A DNA stretch of 64,000 nucleotides from Paenarthrobacter ureafaciens (GCF_004028095.1 NZ_SBHM01000007.1:2728001-2792000), one strand, 5' to 3'; positions 46,457 through 56,868 are shown, numbered from the stretch's first letter. Notes: generated by a model not told the origin, from the letters alone. Numbers and translations: made by a program.

Positions 46457-47104
46457 ATGACTGAAGCCGTAGCTTTTCCCGCACCCGTTGTCCTGTGGTC
46501 CCATGACGAAGCCGAACGGGCCGGCAAGCCCCTTCTGGTCCTGCTTCATGGATACGGCTCCAACGAGGACGATCTCTTCAGCCTCGCCGGCCTGCTGCCC
46601 GCCGACTTCGTCGTGGCCTCCCTGCGGGCTCCCATGCCCATGGGCCCCGGGTTCACGTGGTTCCCGCTGACTGCCTCGATCGACTACTCCCTGGACGCCG
46701 TGAAGCTGGCGGCAGAGTACGCCCTCGAATGGTTGGACACCGTCAAGGCGAACCACTCGTCCGTGACGTTGCTGGGGTTCTCCATGGGCATGGCCATGGC
46801 AACCACCATGCTCCGGTACCGGCCCGCCGACTTCGCTGCCGTCGTCGGGCTTTCAGGCTTCGTGATCGACGCCGGAGCTGACGCGGACTTCCGCGACGAC
46901 GAACTGGACGGCTCGGTGCCGATGTTCTGGGGACGCGACCAGCAGGATCCGGTGATCACTCCGGACAAGATCGAATACACCATGGGCTGGGTCCGCAAGC
47001 ATGTGGACCTCACCAAGGTGCTTTACACGGGAATGTGGCACGGCATCAACCAGCAGGAAATCGGCCACGTGGGCGAATTCCTCACCCACAAGGTACTTGG
47101 CTAG
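46457..47104 (+). CDS. Phospholipase/carboxylesterase family alpha/beta hydrolase
   Basis: 215 residues from ATG 46457. LLHGYGSNEDDL at 29-40 (oxyanion region), nucleophile S109 in LGFSMGMAM, Asp near 158-170 and His in MWHGINQQE. Acts on short acyl esters or lysophospholipids in the cytoplasm. The start lacks a Shine-Dalgarno but has AAGAAT 6 nt upstream; an upstream in-frame start would run through the divergent promoter. Ends overlapping the convergent S4 gene by 4 bp. Confidence 0.88.
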   Translation: MTEAVAFPAPVVLWSHDEAERAGKPLLVLLHGYGSNEDDLFSLAGLLPADFVVASLRAPMPMGPGFTWFPLTASIDYSLDAVKLAAEYALEWLDTVKANHSSVTLLGFSMGMAMATTMLRYRPADFAAVVGLSGFVIDAGADADFRDDELDGSVPMFWGRDQQDPVITPDKIEYTMGWVRKHVDLTKVLYTGMWHGINQQEIGHVGEFLTHKVLG

Positions 47105-47331
47105 GAACGGCCGGCGATCCTGACCGTCTGGCCGTTCACTGTGACGGTGTCGCCGGGATGGAGTTGGCGGCCGCGGCGTTCTTCGATGTCGTTGTTGACC
47201 TTGACCAGTCCGTTCTTGATGAGCTCCGTCGCCTCGACCCCGTCCTCCACCAGGTTGGCAAGCTTCAACAGTTGGCCCAGGCGGATCATGTCGTCGCGGA
47301 TGGGAATCTCTTCGATTTCGGGATTGCTCAT
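47101..47331 (-). CDS. Small S4-domain RNA-binding protein (YbcJ-like)
   Basis: 76 residues, almost only an S4 fold: RLGQLLKLANLVEDGVEATELI, NGLVKVNNDIEERRGRQL, GDTVTVNGQ. Binds structured RNA, possibly ribosomal. ATG 47331 has no Shine-Dalgarno; the minus-strand hexamer CATTAT ends 6 nt before it. Only 32 bp separate it from the divergent DMT transporter start. Confidence 0.85.
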   Translation of the reverse strand: MSNPEIEEIPIRDDMIRLGQLLKLANLVEDGVEATELIKNGLVKVNNDIEERRGRQLHPGDTVTVNGQTVRIAGRS

Positions 47332-47363
47332 AGAGCAATAATGCCTGAAGTAGTGTGGTGACA

Positions 47364-48359
47364 GTGCCGAATCCTTCCCACCGTCCCGCCTTTCCGCTTG
47401 CCCTCGGGCTGCCGCTTGCCCTGGTGACAGGCCTGGTCCTGCCGCTCCAAGGCCGCATTAACGGGGCGCTCGCCGTCAAGCTCGAGGACGGCATTACCGC
47501 TTCCGTGGTGAGCTTCACCACAGGCCTGGTGGTGATTGCGGCTATCTCGCTCGCTACGCCCAAAGGCAGGTCGGGGCTGCAGAGTATTCTCCCGGCCGTC
47601 CGCAACCGCAGCTTCCCGCCGTACTACGTCATGGCCGGGGCCGTCGGCGCCCTTTTCGTTTTTGCGCAATCCTTCACGGTCGGCTTGCTGGGCGTCGCGC
47701 TGTTCACCGTTGCCACCGTTACCGGACAGACCCTCAGCGGCCTGCTGGTGGACCGCATGGGCATCGCTCCCGGCGGCAAGCGGTCGATCACGGGCGTACG
47801 GGTCCTGGGAAGCGTCCTCACCGTGGCCGCGGTCGCCTGGGCCGTGTCCCCGCGCTTTGGTGGAACGGCCGACGTCGGCGCTTTGGTGCTGCCGGTCATC
47901 CTGCCTTTGGTGGCGGGTTTCCTCATGAGCTTCCAACAGGCCATGAACGGGACCGCCACCGTCCACTACGGCACCCCCATCGCGGCCACGCTCGTCAATT
48001 TCCTGGCCGGTGCCCTTGTCCTCTGGGTGGCCTTGCTGATCAAGCTCGCGGTAGCCGGGGCCGGGAACTCCCTTCCCTCCGAGTGGTGGTACTACGCCGG
48101 CGGACCGTTGGGATGCATCGCCATCGGCCTGGCGGCCCTGCTGGTGCGGAGCCTTGGCGTGCTGGTCACCGGGCTTGGCATGATCGCCGGGCAACTGGTG
48201 GGGTCCTTGGTGCTCGACGTCGTGATCCCCACTGCGGGCACGGTGGTCGCCTTGCCCACGGTGCTGGGCACGCTCTTGACGCTGGCCGCGATCGTCGTGG
48301 CCAGCCTTCCCTGGCCCAGGGGATCCTTCCCCGGAAGGCCAGGCGCCAAAGGCCGGTAG
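47364..48359 (+). CDS. DMT-superfamily transporter (DUF606/YdcZ type)
   Basis: 331 residues, ten hydrophobic helices in two DUF606-like halves ([15 protein letters not shown] and [18 protein letters not shown] are the paired repeat motifs). Substrate unknown. Start is uncertain: GTG codons at 47355, 47358 and 47364 are in frame and none has a ribosome site. 47364 is preferred because TAGTGT (47351-47356) lies 7 nt before it. Confidence 0.8.
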   Translation: MPNPSHRPAFPLALGLPLALVTGLVLPLQGRINGALAVKLEDGITASVVSFTTGLVVIAAISLATPKGRSGLQSILPAVRNRSFPPYYVMAGAVGALFVFAQSFTVGLLGVALFTVATVTGQTLSGLLVDRMGIAPGGKRSITGVRVLGSVLTVAAVAWAVSPRFGGTADVGALVLPVILPLVAGFLMSFQQAMNGTATVHYGTPIAATLVNFLAGALVLWVALLIKLAVAGAGNSLPSEWWYYAGGPLGCIAIGLAALLVRSLGVLVTGLGMIAGQLVGSLVLDVVIPTAGTVVALPTVLGTLLTLAAIVVASLPWPRGSFPGRPGAKGR

Positions 48360-48429
48360 GCTAGAACAGGCATTGTCCCAAGCAACCGCGGACCGCACCC
48401 AGCGGCCCTGTAGAAATATGGAGTACCCC

Positions 48430-49815
48430 ATGGCAGCAAAATCCGTCCTCGACCAGGTCATTTCCCTCTCCAAGCGGAGGGGCTTCGTGTTCCAGGCCGG
48501 TGAGATCTATGGTGGCTCCCGCTCTGCGTGGGACTACGGTCCCCTCGGTGCAGAGCTGAAGGAAAACATCAAGCGCCAGTGGTGGCAGAGTGTTGTCCGC
48601 GGCCGTGAAGACGTGGTGGGCCTGGATTCCTCGGTGATCCTGCCCCGCCAGGTATGGGAAGCATCCGGCCACGTGGAGGTCTTCTCCGATCCCCTGGTGG
48701 AGTGCCTCTCCTGCCACAAGCGCTACCGGGCCGACCACCTCGAAGAAGAGTACGAGGAAAAGAAGGGCCGCCCCGCGGAAAACGGCTTGGCGGACATCGC
48801 CTGCGCCAACTGCGGAACCCGCGGGCAGTGGACCGAACCCCAGGAGTTCTCCGGCCTGCTGAAGACCTTCCTTGGCCCGGTGGCCAGCGAGGAAGGCCTG
48901 CACTACCTGCGCCCGGAGACGGCGCAGGGCATCTTCGTGAACTTCAACAACGTGCTCACCACGTCCCGGAAGAAGCCGCCGTTCGGCATCGGACAGATCG
49001 GCAAGTCCTTCCGCAACGAGATCACCCCCGGCAACTTCATCTTCCGTACCCGCGAGTTCGAGCAGATGGAGATGGAATTCTTCGTCGAGCCCGGCACGGA
49101 CGAGGAATGGCACCAGTACTGGATGAAGGAGCGCATGGCCTGGTACACGGGCCTGGGCATCCGCGAAGAAAACCTCCGCTTCTTTGAGCACCCGCAGGAG
49201 AAGCTGAGCCACTACTCCAAGGGCACAACGGACATCGAATACCGTTTCGGTTTCCAGGGCTCCGAGTGGGGCGAGCTGGAAGGTATCGCCAACCGCACCG
49301 ACTTTGACCTCTCCACCCACGCCAAGGCCTCCGGCACTGACTTGAGCTACTTCAACCAGGCCACCAACGAACGCTACACGCCGTACGTGATTGAGCCCGC
49401 GGCAGGCCTGACCCGTTCCTTCATGGCGTTCCTCATCGATGCCTACACCGAGGACGAGGCACCCAACGCCAAGGGCGGCGTCGATGTCCGCACGGTCCTG
49501 AAGCTTGACCCCCGCCTTGCGCCGGTCAAGGCCGCTGTCCTGCCGCTGAGCCGCAACGAGGACCTGTCCCCGAAGGCCAAGGCCCTGGGCGCCCAGCTGC
49601 GGAAGAACTGGAACATTGACTTCGACGATGCCGGCGCCATCGGCCGCCGCTACCGCCGTCAGGATGAGATCGGCACTCCGTTCTGCATCACCGTTGACTT
49701 CGACACCCTCGAAGACCAGGCCGTGACCATCCGTGAGCGCGACACCATGAGCCAGGAGCGCGTCTCCTTGGACAAGGTGGAGTCCTACCTGGCAGCCCGC
49801 CTGATCGGCGCCTAG
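48430..49815 (+). CDS. glyS: Glycyl-tRNA synthetase (alpha2 type)
   Basis: 461 residues, the single-chain dimeric GlyRS of actinobacteria. N-terminal [13 protein letters not shown]; zinc-type Cys pairs (CLSCHK, CANCG); class II motif 2 [10 protein letters not shown] near 194-203 and motif 3 [11 protein letters not shown]-terminal anticodon domain. ATG 48430 follows MEYP-type sequence; an ATG 12 bp earlier is in frame. A TAGGCT hexamer near 48357-48362 is a possible -10 box. The GNAT gene follows 2 bp after the stop. Confidence 0.95.
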   Translation: MAAKSVLDQVISLSKRRGFVFQAGEIYGGSRSAWDYGPLGAELKENIKRQWWQSVVRGREDVVGLDSSVILPRQVWEASGHVEVFSDPLVECLSCHKRYRADHLEEEYEEKKGRPAENGLADIACANCGTRGQWTEPQEFSGLLKTFLGPVASEEGLHYLRPETAQGIFVNFNNVLTTSRKKPPFGIGQIGKSFRNEITPGNFIFRTREFEQMEMEFFVEPGTDEEWHQYWMKERMAWYTGLGIREENLRFFEHPQEKLSHYSKGTTDIEYRFGFQGSEWGELEGIANRTDFDLSTHAKASGTDLSYFNQATNERYTPYVIEPAAGLTRSFMAFLIDAYTEDEAPNAKGGVDVRTVLKLDPRLAPVKAAVLPLSRNEDLSPKAKALGAQLRKNWNIDFDDAGAIGRRYRRQDEIGTPFCITVDFDTLEDQAVTIRERDTMSQERVSLDKVESYLAARLIGA

Positions 49816-49817
49816 CA

Positions 49818-50780
49818 GTGGCCATCGAGTACCGCGAATGGAAGGAGGGCGACGACCTCGCCCTCCTGGAGATCTGGGGAGACCCTGAGACCCTGCCCGC
49901 GGAGCAGTTCCGTGCTGCACTGGCGCCGTCAAGCAACCAGCCGTGGCGCCGGTGCATCGTGGCTGAGGACGTCGTGGACGGAGTCGGCATTCCGGTGGCA
50001 GCAGGCGTGGTCCATGAGGCTTCCTTGCATCCTGAACGGCTGTGGGCCTACATCGAGGTTGCCAAGGATCACCGTCACTCGGGCATAGGCGCCACGCTCC
50101 TGGCCATGCTGCGCCGCGAAGCCGCGAACTCGCCGTCGGGCGTTTCCAAGCTCCGCAGCAAGGTGGAGCCGGGAACGCCGGGTGCGGCCTTTGCGCAGGC
50201 GGCCGGGCTTGCCCCCATCCAGCGCTCCAGGCTTGTGGTGGTGGATCCCGAGCCGCTGAAGTTGCCAAGGTTCGGTGACGGCTCGGAAGAAGCCGCGTCC
50301 GAGCGCGTGGAAGACCTGGCCACCGGTTCGGTGGAACTGAGCGACGTCGTAGGACGGTACTACTCTGCCGTGCACCACTGGGACAGCCCGGGAGAGCTCA
50401 GTATCGCCACCGTCCAGCGCCTGTTCCTGCATGACCTGACCGGGGCTCACGGTGCGATTGTGCTCCGTGCGCCGAAGGCCAGCGCCTTTGGAGCCGGTGT
50501 GCCCGCTTCGAAGAAGGGCAAGCTCCAGGCGTTTGCCATCAGCTATGCCCAGGGGAACTCGGAAGAGCCCTCGGACGTGTTCCTCGGCCACGATCCCGAG
50601 CTGTCCGCGGAAGATGCCGAATCAGCCGTCCGGGACCTGCTGGCCCTCATTGCGTACCAGCACCCGGTGCTGCTGGAAGCGGACGAATCCATGACTGCCC
50701 TCGGCGCCGTCCTGGAACCGTTGCTTGAATCCGGCAAAGCGCATGTACGCGGCGCGGACACACTGATCGTCAGCGACTGA
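49818..50780 (+). CDS. Tandem GNAT-family N-acetyltransferase
   Basis: 320 residues with two GNAT-like halves. The first has a clear acetyl-CoA motif (EVAKDHRHSGIGATLLAML, about 77-95); the second (about 165-310) is degenerate (AYQHPVLLEAD) and may only dimerise or bind substrate, as in MshD-like proteins. GTG start 2 bp after glyS, so it is probably co-transcribed. Acceptor unknown. Confidence 0.75.
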   Translation: MAIEYREWKEGDDLALLEIWGDPETLPAEQFRAALAPSSNQPWRRCIVAEDVVDGVGIPVAAGVVHEASLHPERLWAYIEVAKDHRHSGIGATLLAMLRREAANSPSGVSKLRSKVEPGTPGAAFAQAAGLAPIQRSRLVVVDPEPLKLPRFGDGSEEAASERVEDLATGSVELSDVVGRYYSAVHHWDSPGELSIATVQRLFLHDLTGAHGAIVLRAPKASAFGAGVPASKKGKLQAFAISYAQGNSEEPSDVFLGHDPELSAEDAESAVRDLLALIAYQHPVLLEADESMTALGAVLEPLLESGKAHVRGADTLIVSD

Positions 50781-50799
50781 ACTCGAGGTTGTATTCCTG

Positions 50800-52266
50800 A
50801 TGGGCCACGGACACCCGCACTCCGGTACTTCAGCTCCGACCGCTGAAGCGGTCGCCTCCCGCAAACGGGCCAACTGGCTCCTCGCGGCCGTGCTGGTTCC
50901 GTTGGGCGTGTTGACGCTCGTGGCCATGGTGTTGATGTGGCCCTCGGGCAGCCGGGAAGGGATCTCGTTCGCGAGTCCCTACCAGGCAGCCCCGGGGGTC
51001 ACGTTCGACACCGGCAAGATTCAAAGGGTGGTCCAAGAGAGCTGCACCCAGACCGGGCAGGCCACCGGTGAAGCGGGCGGCCAGTCCGGCGGCTCGGAAT
51101 GCACTTTTGCTTTCACCGAGCCGGACAAGGGCGGTGAACCCGTCAAGGTGGTCATCAACCCGGATGTCGCCAAGTCCCACGGCGTCGACGTGGGCGACTC
51201 CATCCGCTACCTGAATCTCTCCGGCGTCCAGGGCGCGGCGGCAAGCAATGGTTCGCCATCGTTCGTCTTTGTGGACTTTGTCCGCGACGTCCCGATCACC
51301 CTGCTGGCCGTCCTGTACGCCGTCGTGGTGATCGCCGTCGCCCGGTGGCGCGGCTTCCGGGCCCTGCTGGGCCTGGTGGGCGCGTACGCCGTCCTGGTCA
51401 GCTTCATCCTTCCGGGCCTGGTGGAGGGCAAGCCGCCACTCCTGCTGGCGTTGGTGGGTTCCACGGTGATCATGATCGGGGTGCTCTACTTCGCCCACGG
51501 CTTCTCCGCCCGGACATCCACCGCCTTGCTGGGCACGATTTTCGGGCTGGGAATCACTGCGCTCCTGGCGGCGTGGGCCACCGACGCCGCGAACCTCGCG
51601 GGCGTGGGCAACCATGATGCCGCGACGCTCGTGAACATGTCCGGGAACATCTCCATTTCCGGCATCATCCTTTGCGGCCTCATCATCTCCGGGCTTGGAG
51701 TGCTTAACGACGTGACCATCACCCAGTCCTCGGCGGTGTGGGAGCTCTACGAACTCGCCCCGGACACCACGGCACGGAAACTCTTCACCTCCGCCATGAG
51801 GATCGGCCGGGACCACATCGCGTCCACCGTTTACACCATCGCGTTCGCCTACGCCGGTGCCGCACTTCCCATCCTCATCATCGTCATGCTGTACGACCGC
51901 CCCCTCGCCGAGGCACTCACCAGCGCCGAACTCTCGGAGGAAGTCATCCGCACGCTCGTCGGCTCCATCGGCCTGGTCCTCGCGATTCCGGTCACCACTT
52001 TCATCGCAGTGCTTGTCGTCAAGGCGACGGGCATGCGGCGGTTGGCCGGCACGTCTGCCGTGGGCCCGGACGACGTCAACGACGCCGGTTCCCTGGCTGC
52101 CGCGGCCGCCGTCGTCGGTTCCACTCCGGACGACACACACGACGCCGGAACGCACGACGCCGGGACACACCAGGGCGGCACAGCCGCCGACGGCGGGTCA
52201 CCGGCCAGCCCCGGCAGCAGGCGGGCCAGGCGCCAGGCCGAGCGCCGCGAGGCCGGATCGGACTGA
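50800..52266 (+). CDS. YibE/F-family membrane protein
   Basis: 488 residues. N-terminal helix (about 24-46), an extracytoplasmic beta-rich stretch with two Cys (about 60-150), then about seven helices (IAVARWRGFRALLGLVGAY, NMSGNISISGIILCGLIISG, GVLNDVTITQSSAVWEL) characteristic of YibE/F. The C-terminal tail carries an HDAGTHDAGTH-type Asp/His/Gly repeat. Function of the family is not established; transport has been proposed. ATG 20 bp after the GNAT gene. Confidence 0.85.
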   Translation: MGHGHPHSGTSAPTAEAVASRKRANWLLAAVLVPLGVLTLVAMVLMWPSGSREGISFASPYQAAPGVTFDTGKIQRVVQESCTQTGQATGEAGGQSGGSECTFAFTEPDKGGEPVKVVINPDVAKSHGVDVGDSIRYLNLSGVQGAAASNGSPSFVFVDFVRDVPITLLAVLYAVVVIAVARWRGFRALLGLVGAYAVLVSFILPGLVEGKPPLLLALVGSTVIMIGVLYFAHGFSARTSTALLGTIFGLGITALLAAWATDAANLAGVGNHDAATLVNMSGNISISGIILCGLIISGLGVLNDVTITQSSAVWELYELAPDTTARKLFTSAMRIGRDHIASTVYTIAFAYAGAALPILIIVMLYDRPLAEALTSAELSEEVIRTLVGSIGLVLAIPVTTFIAVLVVKATGMRRLAGTSAVGPDDVNDAGSLAAAAAVVGSTPDDTHDAGTHDAGTHQGGTAADGGSPASPGSRRARRQAERREAGSD

Positions 52267-52325
52267 TCGGGATCAGCGGTATCAGCGGGATCGGCCGATT
52301 TGCCCTGATTTGCAACAATGGATAA

Positions 52326-53507
52326 GTGACCGTCGTAGCAACGCCCCCCACCCCAAAGCTTGAACTTCCGCCATTGCAGCTTGGCGGGATCACCGTGGAC
52401 ACCCCGGTGATCCTTGCTCCCATGGCCGGAATCACCAACTCCGCCTTCCGCCGCCTGTGCCGTGAGTACGGAGGCGGGCTCTACGTAGCGGAGATGGTGA
52501 CCTCCCGCGCCCTGGTGGAGCGGACTCCGGAATCGCTGCGCATCATTTCCCACGATGAGGATGAAAAAGTCCGGTCGGTTCAGCTCTACGGCGTTGACCC
52601 CAAGACCGTGGGCGCAGCAGTCCGGATGCTGGTGGAGGAAGACCGTGCGGACCACATCGACCTCAACTTCGGGTGCCCTGTGCCCAAGGTCACGCGCCGC
52701 GGCGGTGGATCCGCGCTGCCGTGGAAGATCGACCTTTTCACCGCGATCGTGCAAACGGCAGTCAAGGAAGCCTCCAAGGGCGGGCTGCCGCTGACCATCA
52801 AGATGCGCAAGGGCATCGACGAGGACCACCTGACGTACCTCGAGGCCGGTCGGATTGCCCGCGATTCCGGGGTTGCCGCCGTCGCACTTCATGGCCGCAC
52901 TGCGGCGCAGTTCTACTCGGGCCAGGCTGACTGGTCCGCGATCGCGCGCCTGCGCGAGGCCCTCCCGGACATCCCGGTCCTGGGCAATGGCGACATCTGG
53001 TCCGCGGAGGACGCTGTCCGCATGGTCCGGGAGACCGGCGTCGACGGCGTTGTTGTGGGACGCGGCTGCCAAGGGCGTCCGTGGCTGTTCGGTGACCTTC
53101 AGGCAGCGTTCGAAGGCAGCGACCAGCGGCACCGTCCTGGCCTGCGCCAAGTGGCTGAGGGCGTCTACCGGCACGCCGAGCTCATGGTGGAGACGTTCGG
53201 CAACGACGAATACAAGGCCCTGCGGGAGATCCGCAAGCACATGGCCTGGTACTTCAAGGGCTACGTCGTGGGCGGGGAGCTCCGCGCCAAGCTGGCCACG
53301 GTTCCCACCCTGGCGGTCTTGCGGGAACTCCTGGACCAGCTGGACCTGGACCTGCCGTACCCGGGCGTCGATTCGGAAGGCCCCCGGGGGCGTGCCGGCT
53401 CGCCCAAACGGCCCGCCCTGCCCAAGGACTGGCTGGACAGCCGCCAGCTGAACGCTGAACAAAGTGCCGACATCGCCGCTGCCGAGCTGGACGTGTCAGG
53501 CGGGTAG
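52326..53507 (+). CDS. dusB: tRNA-dihydrouridine synthase
   Basis: 393 residues. FMN-dependent TIM barrel: APMAGITNSAFRRL near the N-terminus, catalytic C117 in NFGCPVPKV, KMRKG lysine near 160, LHGRTAAQFYSG and GNGDIWS for FMN phosphate. Reduces uridines in tRNA D loops. GTG start, no Shine-Dalgarno, AACAAT exactly 6 nt upstream. Placed just before dgt, a common order in actinobacteria. Confidence 0.93.
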   Translation: MTVVATPPTPKLELPPLQLGGITVDTPVILAPMAGITNSAFRRLCREYGGGLYVAEMVTSRALVERTPESLRIISHDEDEKVRSVQLYGVDPKTVGAAVRMLVEEDRADHIDLNFGCPVPKVTRRGGGSALPWKIDLFTAIVQTAVKEASKGGLPLTIKMRKGIDEDHLTYLEAGRIARDSGVAAVALHGRTAAQFYSGQADWSAIARLREALPDIPVLGNGDIWSAEDAVRMVRETGVDGVVVGRGCQGRPWLFGDLQAAFEGSDQRHRPGLRQVAEGVYRHAELMVETFGNDEYKALREIRKHMAWYFKGYVVGGELRAKLATVPTLAVLRELLDQLDLDLPYPGVDSEGPRGRAGSPKRPALPKDWLDSRQLNAEQSADIAAAELDVSGG

Positions 53508-53569
53508 CTTTCCGCGTGAAAGACTGGCTCAAGAGGCACCCGCCCGGCGCTTGAAGGAGGCAGAGACCC

Positions 53570-54886
53570 ATGGGAACCGAAGCGATAATCGGCCGCACCG
53601 GCAACGCAGGCAACTATGTCCAGGCGATCCCCGGTTACACCGAGGCGGACTCGGCGCGTTGGGTCGAAGAGCCGAGCAAGACCACCTACCGCTCGGACTT
53701 TGAACGTGACCGCGCCAGGGTCCTGCATTCCTCCGCCCTTCGGAGGCTGGGGGCGAAGACCCAGGTGGTAGCCCCGGATACGGACGACTTCGTCCGGACC
53801 AGGCTGACCCACAGCCTGGAAGTCGCCCAGGTGGGCCGGGAACTCGGGCGTTCGCTGGGGTGCGACCCCGACATCGTGGACACAGCCTGCCTGAGCCACG
53901 ATCTCGGCCACCCGCCGTTCGGCCACAACGGCGAATCGGCATTGAACGAGGTTGCCCACGCAATCGGCGGATTCGAGGGGAACGCGCAAACCCTGCGCCT
54001 GCTCACGCGGCTGGAGCCCAAAGTCCTGACCGACGACGGCCGTCCTGCCGGGCTCAACCTCACCCGTGCGAGTCTCGATGCCGCCTCCAAGTACCCGTGG
54101 TCAGCGTTGGATGCCCCCGTCATCCACGGCCACCGCACCAGCAAGTTTGGCGCCTACGAGGACGACCTTCCGGTGTTCGAGTGGCTCCGCGAAGGCGCCC
54201 CAGGCAACCGTTCGTGCATCGAAGCCCAGGTGATGGACCTGGCCGACGATATTTCCTACTCTGTCCATGACGTGGAGGATGCCATCGTGGCCGGACACTT
54301 CCAGCTCAAATGGATGGACAACCCGGACCACCGCGCACGCGTCGTCGGCTACACCCAACAGTGGTACCTGCCGCATAACGATCCCGCCGAGATCGATGCC
54401 GCCCTGGCACGCCTGGAAGCCACCCGTGTGTGGGTCCGGGAAGCCGATGGCAGCCGCAAGTCCATGGCCGCGTTGAAGGACATGACCAGCCAATTGATCG
54501 GCCGGTTCTGCCAAAGTGCCATGGAGACCACCCGGGCGCACTTCGGCCCGGCCAACCTCACGCGGTATGGTGCCGAGCTCATGGTGCCCGAGGAGACCGT
54601 CACTGAAATTGCGGTCCTCAAGGGGCTGGCAACGACGTTCGTCATCTCCACTGACCACCGGCAACCCGTGTACGAGCGCCAGCGCGAAGTCCTGCACGCC
54701 TTGGTCGGAGTCCTTAATGCCACCGGCGACCGTCACCTGGAGCCCATGTTCGCTGCTGACTGGCGGGCCGCCGTCGACGACGGCGCAAGGCTGCGTGTGG
54801 TGATCGACCAGGTTGCCTCGCTGACGGACGGCTCGGCGTTGGCCATGTACGAACGTTTGGTAGGGAGCCTGCCGTCGCTGTGGTAA
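53570..54886 (+). CDS. dgt: Deoxyguanosinetriphosphate triphosphohydrolase-like protein
   Basis: 438 residues, HD-domain dNTPase. Metal ligands: H in RLTHSLEV near 80, H108-D109 in CLSHDLGHPPFGH, and D in MDLADDISYSVHD near 225. Hydrolyses dNTPs to nucleosides and tripolyphosphate, limiting dNTP pools. ATG with GAAGGAGG upstream. Followed 16 bp later by dnaG. Confidence 0.92.
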   Translation: MGTEAIIGRTGNAGNYVQAIPGYTEADSARWVEEPSKTTYRSDFERDRARVLHSSALRRLGAKTQVVAPDTDDFVRTRLTHSLEVAQVGRELGRSLGCDPDIVDTACLSHDLGHPPFGHNGESALNEVAHAIGGFEGNAQTLRLLTRLEPKVLTDDGRPAGLNLTRASLDAASKYPWSALDAPVIHGHRTSKFGAYEDDLPVFEWLREGAPGNRSCIEAQVMDLADDISYSVHDVEDAIVAGHFQLKWMDNPDHRARVVGYTQQWYLPHNDPAEIDAALARLEATRVWVREADGSRKSMAALKDMTSQLIGRFCQSAMETTRAHFGPANLTRYGAELMVPEETVTEIAVLKGLATTFVISTDHRQPVYERQREVLHALVGVLNATGDRHLEPMFAADWRAAVDDGARLRVVIDQVASLTDGSALAMYERLVGSLPSLW

Positions 54887-54902
54887 GCACTAGGATGGTC
54901 AC

Positions 54903-56786
54903 GTGGCTGGCTTGATCAAACGTGAAGATATCGACGAAGTACGCCAGCGCACGGACATCAAGGAAATCGTCGATGGCTACGTCACCCTCAAGACGGCCGG
55001 GCTGGGCAGTTTCAAGGGATTGTGTCCCTTCCATGATGAGCGTTCCCCGTCCTTCACCGTCCGCCCGCAGGTAGGCCGCTACCACTGCTTCGGTTGCGGG
55101 GAGGACGGCGATGCCATTTCCTTCATCCAGAAAATTGACCACAGCTCTTTCCATGAGGCCGTGGAAAAGCTCGCCGCCCGGATCGGCTACGAGCTCCGGT
55201 ACGAGGACGGCGGAACGGGTCCCAGCCGCGAAGAAGTGGGCAAGCGGCAGCGCCTCCTTGATGCCCACAAAATTGCCGACGAGTTCTTTCGTGCCCAACT
55301 CCTGACCCCCGGTGCAGGGGAAGCCCGCAGCTTCCTGGACGGCCGCGGATTCGACCGCGCCGCGGCAGAACACTTCGGGGTGGGGTACGCGCCGCAGGGC
55401 TGGGACGCGCTGCTGAAGCACCTCCGCGGCCGCGGCTTCACGGACGCGGAGCTGAAGCTGACGGGCATGTTTTCCGAAGGCAACAGGGGCATCTACGACC
55501 GTTTTCGCGGCAGGCTCATCTGGCCTATCCGCGACATCGCGGGGGATACCATCGGCTTCGGCGCCAGGAAGCTCTACGAGGACGACCAAGGCCCCAAGTA
55601 CCTGAATACGCCCGAGACCACGCTGTACAAGAAGTCCCAGGTCCTCTACGGCATCGACCTCGCCAAACGCAGTATCGCCAAGGACCGGCAGCTGGTGGTG
55701 GTGGAGGGATATACGGATGTCATGGCCTGCCACCTGGCAGGAATCACGACGGCGGTGGCCACGTGCGGAACCGCGTTCGGCACCGAACACATCAAGATCG
55801 CCCGGCGCCTGCTTTCCGACGACGGCACCGGGGGAGAGGTGGTGTTTACCTTTGACGGCGACGCAGCCGGCCAGAAGGCGGCGCTGCGGGCGTTCGAGGA
55901 AGACCAGCGCTTCGTCGCCCAGACGTACGTCGCGGTGGAACCCACGGGCGCCGATCCCTGCGACCTGCGCCAGCTCAAAGGTGATCCTGCTGTGCGTGAG
56001 CTGATCAGCAGCCGCAAGCCCCTGTTCGAGTTCGCCATCCGCGCCACCCTTCGCAAGCACAACCTGGATACCGTGGAGGGCCGGGTGGCTGCCCTGCGCG
56101 AAGCCGCTCCTGTGGTGGCACAAATCCGCGACACCGGAATCCGGCCTGCCTACACCCGGGAACTCGCCGGGTGGCTTGGCATGCCCATCGAGGAAGTCAG
56201 CCGCTACGTAGGGGCTGCCGCCAAGCGTGCTGCCTCAGGTGGCACCCCCAACGGCCAGCCGGAGCAGCCGACGGCGGCGACAGCACCGCCGTCGAACGCT
56301 CCGGCATTCAACCGTCCGGACCCGCGCGATCCCGTGGCGGGCATGGAGCGGCAGGCGCTCGAGGTGGTGCTTCAGGAACCCTCCGTCCTGGGCGGGGGGA
56401 ACTGGGAACGCTTCGAAGCATCGCATTTCTCGACGCCGGCCTATGCCGCTGTTCATGCGGGAATCAGGGCAACCGGTGTTGCCCAGGCAGCGGACCCCGT
56501 GGCCTGGGTGGAAAGGGTGCGGCAGGAAGTGCCGGACCCCTTGCGTCCCCTCGTCTCGGAGCTCGCCGTCACCCCGCTGCCGGCCAGCACGCCCGAAGCG
56601 ATGCAAAGGTATTGCCGGGACATTCTGGCCCGGTTGTTCGAGTTGCAGATCACCCGCATCAAAGCGGACAAGATGGGGCAGCTGCAGCGCTTGGATGCGG
56701 CTGCGTACCCGGAAGAATTCCAGCGCCTGAACCGTGAGCTGATGCAGTTGGAGATGCAGCGGCGGGCGCTTCGGGCCGAGGCGTGA
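54903..56786 (+). CDS. dnaG: DNA primase
   Basis: 627 residues. CHC2 zinc ribbon (C41, H44, C62, C65 in CPFHDERSP and CFGCGEDG), RNA polymerase core with TOPRIM: E near 267 (LVVVEGYTDV), FDGDAAG near 316-322, and a C-terminal helicase-binding domain after a Pro-rich linker (about 445-480). Makes replication primers. GTG start with TAGGAT exactly 6 nt upstream and no Shine-Dalgarno, so leaderless expression is likely. Confidence 0.96.
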   Translation: MAGLIKREDIDEVRQRTDIKEIVDGYVTLKTAGLGSFKGLCPFHDERSPSFTVRPQVGRYHCFGCGEDGDAISFIQKIDHSSFHEAVEKLAARIGYELRYEDGGTGPSREEVGKRQRLLDAHKIADEFFRAQLLTPGAGEARSFLDGRGFDRAAAEHFGVGYAPQGWDALLKHLRGRGFTDAELKLTGMFSEGNRGIYDRFRGRLIWPIRDIAGDTIGFGARKLYEDDQGPKYLNTPETTLYKKSQVLYGIDLAKRSIAKDRQLVVVEGYTDVMACHLAGITTAVATCGTAFGTEHIKIARRLLSDDGTGGEVVFTFDGDAAGQKAALRAFEEDQRFVAQTYVAVEPTGADPCDLRQLKGDPAVRELISSRKPLFEFAIRATLRKHNLDTVEGRVAALREAAPVVAQIRDTGIRPAYTRELAGWLGMPIEEVSRYVGAAAKRAASGGTPNGQPEQPTAATAPPSNAPAFNRPDPRDPVAGMERQALEVVLQEPSVLGGGNWERFEASHFSTPAYAAVHAGIRATGVAQAADPVAWVERVRQEVPDPLRPLVSELAVTPLPASTPEAMQRYCRDILARLFELQITRIKADKMGQLQRLDAAAYPEEFQRLNRELMQLEMQRRALRAEA

Positions 56787-56825
56787 GGCTCTCCCGAGGG
56801 CGTCGCAGCCCGCGGAAGAGCCGAT

Positions 56826-56854
56826 TTCGCTTTTCGGCCAGCCCCTGTTAAGCT
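56826..56854 (+). promoter_or_regulatory. Promoter of tRNA-Asn copy 1
   Basis: TTCGCT (56826-56831), 17-bp spacer, TAAGCT (56849-56854). The mature tRNA starts 15 nt after the -10 box. Confidence 0.55.
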
Positions 56855-56868
56855 AATTACCGCTTCAT

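Noticed and set aside
47328-50268. Reverse-strand frames of 381 and 635 codons opposite the DMT transporter, glyS and the GNAT gene
   Set aside because: Antisense shadows of conserved genes, Gly/His/Arg-rich and without homology-like motifs.
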